7,558 nt of DNA, from contig DHSK01000161.1 of the NCBI GenBank assembly GCA_002408445.1, forward strand, positions 1-7,558, read 5' to 3'. Both the position numbers and the translations under genes were made by a program. The notes under the pieces are model-generated. The model was not told the origin of the DNA and ran no database searches. It was given only the letters and a program-made list of their open reading frames with translations. Positions 1-5,729 of this stretch are shown piece after piece. Within the stretch, counting starts at the first letter, position 1. Each line of letters begins with the position of its first letter. Source of the DNA: Syntrophomonas sp. UBA5288. Its GTDB lineage: Bacteria; Bacillota; Syntrophomonadia; Syntrophomonadales; Syntrophomonadaceae.

Positions 1-1064
1 CTGGAATAGGGAGCAATTTCATACTGAGCGAAATATATGACCAGATTACCATCTTCAATATAGTAAGGCTGATTTTCCGAAATGCCCTGCCATTCCTTCA
101 GAGTTTCGGGGAAGTATTGATCCGGGTCGAGCTGCATCTGTTGTTTGATGGCCGTATTTATAATTTTCTGATAATCGTCCTCTGATTTAAACCAATCTTT
201 TAACTGCAATTCTTTTCCGGTTTTCAGATCTATGGTTGATGCCACCCGGTCGGTTGAACCGTGGGCTCCACCGGTATAGGCATAGTAATCTACATAGAGA
301 CTAAGCACATCATTTCCGCTGTAAGTAACCTTGTAATCCGTCACGGCTTCATAGGCCCGGATGGGCCAGCCTTCCTTTTGGCATTCCTTTACATATTCAT
401 CCAGGCCGGCCAAGGTGTCCGCTTGGAATTGTAAAGCCTGCTTTTCAAAATTATTATTAATGCTGTCCTGAGCCTGCTTATCTGTCATCCCCTCTATTTG
501 AGGAATAGTCATCTTCACCACAGGAACTTCCGTTTTGCTTTCTATAACTTTGCTGTTGACCTTTAGGCCGTCTGGCATGTTTTCAGTTTTACTGCCGGTA
601 AGAGATATAGTACGGCTGGAGTTATCCCAGTTCACATTCACACCCAATTGGTCAGCGATAAACCGCAAAGGTACCATGGCCCTGCCATCTTTAAGGAAAG
701 GCGACGCTCCCATCCGCTCTGCCCTGGAACCGGCTTTGCTGCTGACAGTAGCCTCTGGGCTGCCAATACTAAGCAGTATTTCGGCATCATCTTTGGTCTT
801 AATCATGATGGAACGATTCTGACCATTCCAGTTTACGGCGGCTCCCAATGCTTCAGAAATCAGTCTGACCGGTACCAGGGTGACCCCATTTTCTATCATG
901 GGGGCGGTATCGGTAACCAGATACTTATCATTAAGTTTTATCTTAATGATATCCCCCGCATCCTTGCTCGTTGCAGCTGCCGTTGCAAGTCCAAAAGTAT
1001 TCATTAAAATAAAAGCCGCCACCAATAATGAAGACAAATTTCTCCGCAGTGATTTCTTTTTCAT
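1..1064 (-). CDS. Secreted stalk-domain protein with DUF4163/DUF3298 C-terminal region (C-terminus cut by window edge)
   Basis: Reading the minus strand from the ATG at 1064 gives 354 uninterrupted codons to the left edge. Residues 1-30 form a signal peptide (KKK/RR start, hydrophobic core, ATAA). Residues about 38-157 are a two-repeat copper-amine-oxidase N-like stalk domain, with the marker motifs LVPVRLISEALGA (63-75) and MVPLRFIADQLGV (130-142), each followed by a V-NW(N/D) strand. Residues about 175-354 look like DUF4163 followed by DUF3298, the pair found in PdaC-type and RsiV-type extracytoplasmic proteins, with YAYTGGAHG at 261-269 and YFAQYEIAPYS at 344-354. In this family the latter motif lies near the C-terminus, so probably only a few tens of residues are missing. 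An AAAGGAA ribosome-binding site (complement of 1073-1079) sits 8 nt from the start. The protein is probably exported and surface-associated. Its role is unknown; no catalytic deacetylase domain is visible. Confidence 0.85.
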   Translation of the reverse strand, partial: MKKKSLRRNLSSLLVAAFILMNTFGLATAAATSKDAGDIIKIKLNDKYLVTDTAPMIENGVTLVPVRLISEALGAAVNWNGQNRSIMIKTKDDAEILLSIGSPEATVSSKAGSRAERMGASPFLKDGRAMVPLRFIADQLGVNVNWDNSSRTISLTGSKTENMPDGLKVNSKVIESKTEVPVVKMTIPQIEGMTDKQAQDSINNNFEKQALQFQADTLAGLDEYVKECQKEGWPIRAYEAVTDYKVTYSGNDVLSLYVDYYAYTGGAHGSTDRVASTIDLKTGKELQLKDWFKSEDDYQKIINTAIKQQMQLDPDQYFPETLKEWQGISENQPYYIEDGNLVIYFAQYEIAPYS

Positions 1065-1097
1065 AATACCAATTCCTTTCGTTTGTTCTTTTACCTA

Positions 1098-1103
1098 ATT
1101 ATA
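1098..1103 (-). promoter_or_regulatory. Possible -10 element for the stalk-domain gene
   Basis: A perfect TATAAT lies on the minus strand 33 nt upstream of the ATG at 1064. No good -35 sits at 16-18 nt; the nearest is TTGTAA (complement of 1126-1131), 22 nt away, which is too far for a standard sigma-A promoter. It could still be activator-dependent, and the gene may also be read through from degV, which ends 97 nt upstream. Confidence 0.35.
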
Positions 1104-1124
1104 AGACCTGGTTTCAGGAAAGTA

Positions 1125-1140
1125 GTTACAAAGCGGTAAC
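1125..1140. repeat. Inverted repeat GTTAC-N6-GTAAC
   Basis: Perfect 5-bp arms, GTTAC at 1125-1129 and GTAAC at 1136-1140, lie between the end of degV and the -10 candidate of the next gene. The site falls where a -35 element or operator would be. It could be a regulator-binding site, or a weak hairpin at the 3' end of degV, since TACTTTCC follows it on the minus strand. The arms are short enough for chance. Confidence 0.3.
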
Positions 1141-1161
1141 AAACGGAAGAGATCGGGAGAA

Positions 1162-2001
1162 TTAGTCCTCGAAAAAAACTGAAAAGGTACCCGGTCCTAC
1201 ATGTGAACCAATGACCGGACCGATTTCTCCAATGATAACCTCCCGGGAGCCAAAGCGGTCGCTAATAGTCTGTTGCAAATATTCAGCATCTTCCAGGCAA
1301 GCGCTGTGGCAGATCCCTATCGTCTGACGGTCCAGGTTGGAACCCAGACTCTCCATGATCTCCAGCAGCCTTTTACGCGCACCTTTGTGTCCCCGGGCAC
1401 GGTCAAGGGGGACAATTTTCCCTTCCGGGTCCATATGCAGCACGGGTTTGATGTCCAGTTTTACTGCTACCAGAGCTTTGACCCGGGATAACCGGCCGCC
1501 TTTTATTAAAGCATCCAGATTTCCCACCACGAAAACACAGCGCAGATGCCGTTTCATTTCCTCCATACGCTTAAGTATGTCGGCCACTTTTTCCCCGCGG
1601 GCAGCCCGGCGGGCCGCTTCCAATACCAATAAGCCCTGACCCACTGAAGCTTTCAGTGTATCTACCACATGGATTTCACCCTGTTGGACCATTCCTGCCG
1701 CCAGGGTGGCAGCCTGTACGGTTCCTGATATACCGGAAGAAAGGTGGATACTGATTACTTCCTGATTATTTTCTATAGCTTTATTATATTCTGCTAAAAA
1801 ATCTCCCGGCGCAGGCTGATTAGTGCTGGGCAAGCACGCAGATTGCTCCATTCTGGCATAAAACGCCCTATTATCAAATTTATCAGCAGGAATTATTTCG
1901 TCTCCAAATCTCACTCCTAACGGCACAACTGTAATACCATATTCGTCCAACAACTCCCGGGGGAGGTCGCAGCAGTTATCAGTAATAATTTTGATGCTCA
2001 T
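1162..2001 (-). CDS. DegV family fatty-acid-binding protein
   Basis: The protein has 279 residues, the usual DegV length of about 280. DegV proteins bind a fatty acid between two domains, and some act as FakB, handing the fatty acid to the kinase FakA for phospholipid synthesis. Visible family motifs are TDNCCDLP (7-14), TNQPAPGDF (60-68, matching the usual TSQPS-type loop), SSGISGT (88-94), GGRLS (168-172) and the C-terminal GPVIGSHVGPGT (261-272). T60 and the serine in SSGISG are the expected carboxylate-contacting positions. The ATG at 2001 is preferred to an in-frame GTG at 2010 because the GAGGAG ribosome-binding site (complement of about 2010-2015) overlaps the GTG and is well spaced from the ATG. 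No fakA gene is nearby. DegV is certain as a family; the FakB role is inferred. Confidence 0.95.
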   Translation of the reverse strand: MSIKIITDNCCDLPRELLDEYGITVVPLGVRFGDEIIPADKFDNRAFYARMEQSACLPSTNQPAPGDFLAEYNKAIENNQEVISIHLSSGISGTVQAATLAAGMVQQGEIHVVDTLKASVGQGLLVLEAARRAARGEKVADILKRMEEMKRHLRCVFVVGNLDALIKGGRLSRVKALVAVKLDIKPVLHMDPEGKIVPLDRARGHKGARKRLLEIMESLGSNLDRQTIGICHSACLEDAEYLQQTISDRFGSREVIIGEIGPVIGSHVGPGTFSVFFED

Positions 2002-2071
2002 TACAACCACTCCTCATCTATTTGATTCAATATGTGTAGATGCGATGATATTTATTGCCAATTTTGTATGT

Positions 2072-2100
2072 ATATTACAATATATCATTTTCATTTGCAA
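2072..2100 (-). promoter_or_regulatory. Candidate sigma-A promoter for degV, with palindrome over the -10
   Basis: On the minus strand TTGCAA (2095-2100) is followed after 17 nt by TAATAT (complement of 2072-2077). Each matches the consensus at 4 of 6 positions. Transcription would start near 2065 and leave a leader of about 64 nt. The -10 lies inside an AT palindrome, TATATT-AC-AATATA (2071-2084), which could be an operator or simply AT-rich promoter DNA. Confidence 0.4.
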
Positions 2101-2140
2101 TAACGAGTACATTATAGCTTTACATCCGGACTGAAACAAC

Positions 2141-2281
2141 CGGGCAACCTTGTGCTATAAACCGGAAACCGGCATTTTGATAGCCTCAAGAGCGAAAGAC
2201 CGGGCAAGCAAAGCCGGTCACTCTATGACCGCATGTGGTGATAAAGCGGGAAATCGCCGCAATTTCTGCGGGTAGATTTTT
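2141..2281 (+). promoter_or_regulatory. Putative structured RNA leader with competing hairpins
   Basis: This stretch of the 398-nt gap between degV and the thioesterase gene is locally more GC-rich and full of self-complementarity. Hairpin A pairs GACCGG (2198-2203) with CCGGTC (2214-2219) around a 10-nt loop. Hairpin B pairs CGGTCA (2215-2220) with TGACCG (2226-2231) around a 5-nt loop. They share 2215-2219 and cannot form together. Further on, CCGCA (2257-2261) pairs with TGCGG (2267-2271), with TTTTT at 2277-2281, like a weak terminator; its 5' arm can instead pair with GCGG at 2246-2249. A GCGAAAG (2192-2198) and a GCAAAGCC (2208-2215) recall parts of the c-di-GMP-I (GEMM) aptamer, but the full consensus is not met. 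It would belong to the thioesterase transcript if read on plus. The class is not recognised. Confidence 0.3.
2257..2281 (+). terminator. Weak intrinsic-terminator-like hairpin in the leader
   Basis: A 5-bp stem, CCGCA/TGCGG with loop ATTTC (2257-2271), is followed after five bases by TTTTT (2277-2281). The stem is short and the T-run slightly removed, so alone it would be a poor terminator. Its interest lies in the competing upstream pairing partner GCGG at 2246-2249. Confidence 0.25.
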
Positions 2282-2349
2282 GCACCAGCTCCAAATTGAA
2301 AGGCCTGGCAGCTAAGATCGTATTTAAAGTAAAAATATCTTGACGCAGG

Positions 2350-2363
2350 TGATAATTTTATCA
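2350..2363. promoter_or_regulatory. Palindrome TGATAA-TT-TTATCA upstream of the thioesterase gene
   Basis: Perfect 6-bp arms around a 2-bp centre start 4 nt after a TTGACG (2340-2345) that could serve as a -35 element. No good -10 sits at 16-18 nt from it; the best match, CATAAT (2370-2375), is 24 nt away. The palindrome would lie between -35 and -10, a typical repressor position. It resembles Fur-type half-sites (TGATAAT) but is one base shorter than a 7-1-7 Fur box. Confidence 0.35.
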
Positions 2364-2399
2364 AAGCAGCATAATTTAATTTAACAGGAGGGGAATAAC

Positions 2400-2876
2400 T
2401 TGAAACTAAACCGCCAACACGTGGAGCAATTAATGAAACTGGTCAACTCAAGCCCCTATTTTCAACTGCTGGCTATGACATTGAAAGATATAAAAGTCGG
2501 ATATTCCTTGCTCAAAGTGAATATCTCCATCCGGCATCTGTCCCCTTATGGAACAGTTCAAAGCGGAGTTTATGCATCCTTGATTGACGCGGCCGCCCAC
2601 TGGGCCGTATACGGTGAATTGGAGGAGGATACCGGGTTGATCACCCTGGATGTGAATGTGAGTAATCTGGGTTCGGTTAAAGCCGGTGAACTAACCATCA
2701 TTGGAGAGCGGGTCAAATGCGGTACTACGATCGGCCTGGCCGAAGCCAGTATCGCTGATGAAAACAGCAAGATTCTGGCCTATGGCCATTCCAAATTATT
2801 GCTGACCAGAGGATTGCAAACCATCGACCATATAGCAAAGGCAGCCAATAAGACTCTTCCTCCCAAATTTGGCTAG
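2400..2876 (+). CDS. PaaI-like hotdog-fold acyl-CoA thioesterase
   Basis: The protein has 158 residues and begins with TTG at 2400, supported by a near-ideal AGGAGG (2386-2391) 8 nt upstream. Residues about 35-138 fit a single hotdog domain of the PaaI / YbgC-like thioesterase type: a strand-loop SPYGTVQSG (48-56), a central helix VYASLIDAAAHWAVY (57-71), then the strands TLDVNVSNL (82-90) and GELTIIGERVKCG (96-108). These enzymes hydrolyse acyl-CoA thioesters in the cytoplasm, usually as dimers or tetramers. The family's usual HGG loop reads QSG here (Q54-S55-G56), while the acidic residue of the helix, D63, is kept, so activity or substrate may differ. The gene converges on the racemase-like gene at 2974-4152. 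The fold is confident; the substrate is unknown. Confidence 0.8.
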   Translation: MKLNRQHVEQLMKLVNSSPYFQLLAMTLKDIKVGYSLLKVNISIRHLSPYGTVQSGVYASLIDAAAHWAVYGELEEDTGLITLDVNVSNLGSVKAGELTIIGERVKCGTTIGLAEASIADENSKILAYGHSKLLLTRGLQTIDHIAKAANKTLPPKFG

Positions 2877-2930
2877 TTTCCCACTGTCTGCAAAAGGTCT
2901 GTAAGGCCTGCCTCCAAAGCAGAAAAGTAA

Positions 2931-2960
2931 AGTACAAGCCCGGGTCCGTACTCTATTTTA
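2931..2960. terminator. Possible bidirectional terminator between convergent genes
   Basis: The interrupted inverted repeat AGTAC ... GTACT (2931-2935 / 2948-2952) surrounds a CCCGGG core. Read on plus it is followed by CTATTTTA; read on minus it is followed by TTTACTTTTCT. It lies in the 97-nt gap between the stops at 2876 and 2974, where a shared terminator is expected. The stem has internal mismatches, so the call is moderate. Confidence 0.45.
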
Positions 2961-2973
2961 ATGACTGGTTTAA

Positions 2974-4152
2974 CTATTTAATGGCTTTCTCGGCTCTAAG
3001 CCGGTCAATAGTATCCCGGCTATACCCCAACTGCTGTAAAATTTCGTCCGTGTTTTGTCCTATTTCGGCAAATTCATTTTTAACTATTGCCGGGGTATCT
3101 GATAATTTTATGGGGTTCCCCATAATCATCAAGTCTTTTCCGGTATCTTTAAAATTCTCCACCGTCATTATCATATTTCTGGCCTTTACCTGGGGGTGCT
3201 CACTCATCTCCTGCAGGTTCAAAACGGGAGCAAAACAAATATCGTCATCAGCGAAGAATTGTGTCCATTCACTGCACGTCCTGGTTTTCATTCTGGCTTC
3301 TATAGTCCGGATCATTTCTTCCTGTTTATTAGCCACCCATTGCCATTCAATATATTCAGGGAATCCTATTTTTTCACAAAAGCCCTGCCAAAATTTTTCC
3401 TCAATGGCACCCAGGCTTACATATTGTCCATCGGCGGTACCGTAGATCTGATAGCAGGCATAGCCTCCGCTTAATACCCCCTGCCCTCTTTCCGGCAGTT
3501 CGCCTTGACTGGACCATCCGCCCAGGCAATAGGGCAGAAAACTTATAGCTCCATCCAGCATGGATACATCGCAGAATTGACCTTTTCCGGTAGTCTTGCG
3601 AGCCATTAAGGCCAATAATATGGCAATCACGGCATGCAGAGAACCTCCGCCGATATCAGCCGTCTGAACACCTGACATGGCAGGTTTGCGGATATCACCG
3701 TTTAACCCCGTAATTCCCGCGGTGCTTTGATAATTTAGATCATGTCCGGCCACGTATTTAAAAGGGCCGCTATGACCATAACCGGTTACCGAGCAGTATA
3801 CTAATCCGGGATTTATTGTTTTCAAATCTTCATATCCCAGCCCCATTTTTTCCATTACCCCAGGGCGGAATTGTTCCAGCAGCACGTCCGCCTGCTGTAC
3901 CAGGCCTTTAAATATCTCCTTACCGGCCTCCGTTTTTAAATTAAGCGCCATGCTCTTTTTGTTGCGGTTAACCTGATAGAATAAGGCACCCTGGCCGCCC
4001 AGGAAAGGATTTAACCAGCGTCCTGATTCTCCGTTCAGCGGTTCGATCTTTATTACCTCAGCCCCGAAATCAGCCAGCATCTGACTGCAAAGGGGGCCGG
4101 GCAGATAGATGGAGAGATCGATTATTTTAATGCCTTCAAGTGGAAGTGTCAT
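2974..4152 (-). CDS. Family III CoA-transferase-fold protein, probably alpha-methylacyl-CoA racemase-like
   Basis: The 392 residues match the CaiB/BaiF (family III CoA-transferase) fold throughout: GIKIIDLSIYLPGPLCSQML (7-26), ADFGAEVIKIE (27-37), NRNKKSMALNLKTEAGKEIF (62-81), FRPGVMEKMGLGYE (95-108) and TGKGQFCDVSMLDG (188-201). Alpha-methylacyl-CoA racemases share this fold but use a distinct catalytic set (Arg91, His126, Asp156 and Glu241 in the M. tuberculosis enzyme). Equivalent residues are present at similar spacing: R96, H137 in AGHDLNY, D166 in TADIGGGS, and E250 in GAIEEKF. The protein therefore more likely epimerises 2-methylacyl-CoA esters than transfers CoA, though this is an inference. 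The ATG has an AAGGAGG site (complement of 4161-4167) 8 nt upstream. It is monocistronic here, with no acyl-CoA synthetase or dehydrogenase beside it. Confidence 0.88.
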   Translation of the reverse strand: MTLPLEGIKIIDLSIYLPGPLCSQMLADFGAEVIKIEPLNGESGRWLNPFLGGQGALFYQVNRNKKSMALNLKTEAGKEIFKGLVQQADVLLEQFRPGVMEKMGLGYEDLKTINPGLVYCSVTGYGHSGPFKYVAGHDLNYQSTAGITGLNGDIRKPAMSGVQTADIGGGSLHAVIAILLALMARKTTGKGQFCDVSMLDGAISFLPYCLGGWSSQGELPERGQGVLSGGYACYQIYGTADGQYVSLGAIEEKFWQGFCEKIGFPEYIEWQWVANKQEEMIRTIEARMKTRTCSEWTQFFADDDICFAPVLNLQEMSEHPQVKARNMIMTVENFKDTGKDLMIMGNPIKLSDTPAIVKNEFAEIGQNTDEILQQLGYSRDTIDRLRAEKAIK

Positions 4153-4184
4153 TCCGTGTACCTCCTTGTAAAATATAAAACCTT

Positions 4185-4198
4185 AATAATTAATTATT
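4185..4198. repeat. Perfect 14-bp AT palindrome in the racemase leader
   Basis: AATAATTAATTATT is its own reverse complement. It sits just downstream of the expected transcription start of the racemase-like gene and 18 nt from its ribosome-binding site, a position suited to a repressor. All-AT palindromes also arise by chance in such AT-rich DNA. Confidence 0.3.
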
Positions 4199-4218
4199 GC
4201 AATTATTCTCTATGTAAA

Positions 4219-4237
4219 ATTGTAGTATAAATTGTAG
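4219..4237. repeat. Direct repeat ATTGTAG x2, 12-bp period
   Basis: Two identical ATTGTAG units start at 4219 and 4231, just over one helical turn apart, inside the -10/spacer region of the racemase promoter candidate. Tandem half-sites with this spacing can bind a regulator on one DNA face. No regulator gene is present in the window. Confidence 0.3.
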
Positions 4238-4247
4238 AATTGACCAA
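4219..4247 (-). promoter_or_regulatory. Candidate promoter for the racemase-like gene
   Basis: On the minus strand TTGGTC (complement of 4242-4247) is followed after 17 nt by TACAAT (complement of 4219-4224; 5 of 6 matches). Transcription would start near 4212. The -35 overlaps, on the opposite strand, the -35 of a promoter reading toward modA. Confidence 0.4.
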
Positions 4248-4267
4248 TAGGAAAATGCTAATATAAT
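4240..4267 (+). promoter_or_regulatory. Candidate distal promoter toward modABC
   Basis: TTGACC (4240-4245), a 16-nt spacer and a perfect TATAAT (4262-4267) form a strong sigma-A match. Transcription would start near 4274, almost 290 nt before modA. A small GCTA-TGCT-TAGC hairpin with TTTTTT (4273-4290) follows at once and may be too close to the start to act as a terminator. Confidence 0.45.
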
Positions 4268-4293
4268 CTATCGCTATGCTTAGCTTTTTTATC

Positions 4294-4309
4294 ATTTCCA
4301 AATTTCCAA
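4294..4309. repeat. Tandem 8-bp repeat ATTTCCAA x2
   Basis: Two exact copies abut at 4294-4301 and 4302-4309, flanked by ATCAT-type sequence on both sides. The repeat lies between the two plus-strand promoter candidates. It could be a regulator site or replication slippage; the sequence does not decide. Confidence 0.25.
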
Positions 4310-4361
4310 ATCATCTTTCAAACATAGACATTAATTCCTTTCATGTATTAGGTCACCATTA

Positions 4362-4390
4362 TTGACAGTAATTGCATCTTACTTTAACAT
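4362..4390 (+). promoter_or_regulatory. Candidate proximal promoter for modABC
   Basis: A consensus -35, TTGACA (4362-4367), is followed after exactly 17 nt by TAACAT (4385-4390; 4 of 6 matches). Transcription would start near 4397, giving a leader of about 165 nt before modA. Apart from these sites the 409-nt gap (4153-4561) is AT-rich. No convincing ModE-type palindrome or molybdenum-cofactor riboswitch was recognised in it. Confidence 0.45.
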
Positions 4391-4561
4391 ATTAATAAGT
4401 TATTTTAAGTTGATTTATGTCTAATTATGAATTATTCTTGTTCTTTTTTGTTTAGTTTCGTTTTGCAGCCGAATCCTGCCGGGTAACTGTTTAAAGTGAG
4501 GTGATAATAAACGTTGTTATACATAGCTAGTTGTTGAAATTGAAACAAAAGGAGGAATATT

Positions 4562-5698
4562 GTGAAACTGTTTAAAAAATTGTTAGTGTTGAGCACTATG
4601 CTGGCATTACTTTTTGGTATGTCCATTAATCCGGCATCAGCGGCAACCAAACCCATCGTTTCCTTTGACGGCAATCCTATTTCAATTTCGTCTGCTTATG
4701 GAACCCCTTTTATCGATTCAGCCAACCGGATACAAGCGCCCATCCGAGTTATTGCGGAAAAACTCGGGGCAAAAGTTTCCTGGGACCAAAATACCCAAAC
4801 GGCCATAATTGATGGAACGGTCAAGGTCAAAATGGGTTCAACTGAAATTACTACCGCTTATGGAACTATTACCATGGATACAACGGCGGTCAACAAAAAC
4901 GGCCGGATTTATATTCCGGTAAGGTCGATAGCCAATGCCATGGGATACGGAGTCAGTGCCACGACCAAAGATGGTACTATCACCGCTGATATCACCACCA
5001 AAGTCAATCTGACCATAGCTGCGGCCGCAAGCTTAAAAGATGCATTAACCGAGGTAAAGGATTTATATCTGCAAGAAAAACCCAAGACAACCTTGACTAT
5101 CAACTTTGCAGGATCAGGTACATTGCAAAAACAAATCGAGCAAGGTGCGGATGTTGATTTGTTTTTCTCCGCCGCTACCTCTAACATGGATACTTTAAAG
5201 AACAAAGGCCTTTTAATTGACAGCACGGTAAGGAACGTGCTGGGCAACAAACTCGTTCTGGTCGTCCCCATTGGCTCAAAAGTCCCGGTTAACAGTAGTT
5301 TTTCCGTTGTAGCAACCGACCCTTCCATTAAGAAGATTGCTTTGGGAGAACCCCAAACTGTTCCTGCCGGGAAGTATGCCGAAAATGTATTTACCTACCT
5401 GAACATTATGGATAAAGTAAAAGCAAAGGTTGTCTATGCCCAGGATGTTAAACAAGTGCTGAACTGGGTCGAGACCGGCAATGTTGATGCAGGCGTGGTA
5501 TACCTGACCGATGCCAAAATTTCAACTAAAGTCACTACTATCGCAACCGCCTCGGAAGCGTCTCATACCCCTATTGTATACCCGGCAGCCCTTATTAAAT
5601 CAACCAATAATTATACTGCTTCAAGGGATTTCCTGAATTTCCTGACCTCAGCTAAAGCTAAAGCCGTTTTTGACAAATATGGTTTTGAAGTTTTATAA
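4562..5698 (+). CDS. modA: Molybdate-binding protein ModA with an N-terminal stalk domain
   Basis: The protein has 378 residues, against about 250 for ordinary ModA. The GTG start is supported by AAAGGAGG (4548-4555) 6 nt upstream. Residues 1-27 are a signal peptide ending NPASA, with no lipobox cysteine. Residues about 30-145 are a copper-amine-oxidase N-like stalk domain, with API-RVIAEKLGA (59-70) and YIPVRSIANAMG (117-128). Residues 148-378 are a complete ModA: AAAASLKDAL (153-162), FAGSGTLQKQIEQGADVDLF (182-201), VPAGKYAENVF (267-277) and DVKQVLNWVETGNVDAGVVY (295-314). S157, S185 and Y314 correspond to E. coli ModA oxyanion ligands S12, S39 and Y170. It should deliver molybdate (perhaps tungstate) to ModB outside the membrane. 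It is the first gene of the operon, 31 nt before modB. The fusion is clear; its purpose is inferred to be tethering. Confidence 0.93.
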   Translation: MKLFKKLLVLSTMLALLFGMSINPASAATKPIVSFDGNPISISSAYGTPFIDSANRIQAPIRVIAEKLGAKVSWDQNTQTAIIDGTVKVKMGSTEITTAYGTITMDTTAVNKNGRIYIPVRSIANAMGYGVSATTKDGTITADITTKVNLTIAAAASLKDALTEVKDLYLQEKPKTTLTINFAGSGTLQKQIEQGADVDLFFSAATSNMDTLKNKGLLIDSTVRNVLGNKLVLVVPIGSKVPVNSSFSVVATDPSIKKIALGEPQTVPAGKYAENVFTYLNIMDKVKAKVVYAQDVKQVLNWVETGNVDAGVVYLTDAKISTKVTTIATASEASHTPIVYPAALIKSTNNYTASRDFLNFLTSAKAKAVFDKYGFEVL

Positions 5699-5729
5699 AT
5701 GTTTTAAATAAAGTTATGGAGTAATCGCC

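Noticed and set aside
535..1098. Several plus-strand open frames of 70-120 codons
   Set aside because: They lie antisense to the stalk-domain gene, which has a signal peptide, recognisable domains and a ribosome-binding site. The plus-strand products have no family features and overlap one another.
2141..2231. A true c-di-GMP-I riboswitch
   Set aside because: GCAAAGCC and a GAAA loop candidate are present, but the conserved GGCAAACC-type segment and helix order are not at the expected distances. Kept only as an unclassified structured-RNA candidate.
2725..2937. Minus-strand open frame of 70 codons across the end of the thioesterase gene
   Set aside because: It is antisense to a well-supported hotdog-domain gene, shows no family features, and runs through the likely terminator between the convergent genes.
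4256..4290. A possible ModE operator near ATCGCTAT, and a terminator at GCTA-TGCT-TAGC-TTTTTT
   Set aside because: Only one ModE-like half-site is present, with no inverted partner. The hairpin stem is only 4 bp and starts at the predicted transcription start, too early to terminate.
4476..4500. A tRNA T-arm-like sequence (GCAG-CCGAATC-CTGC) in the modA leader
   Set aside because: The loop lacks the TTC start, and no D-arm, anticodon arm or acceptor stem can be found upstream, so it is not a tRNA and is probably chance.
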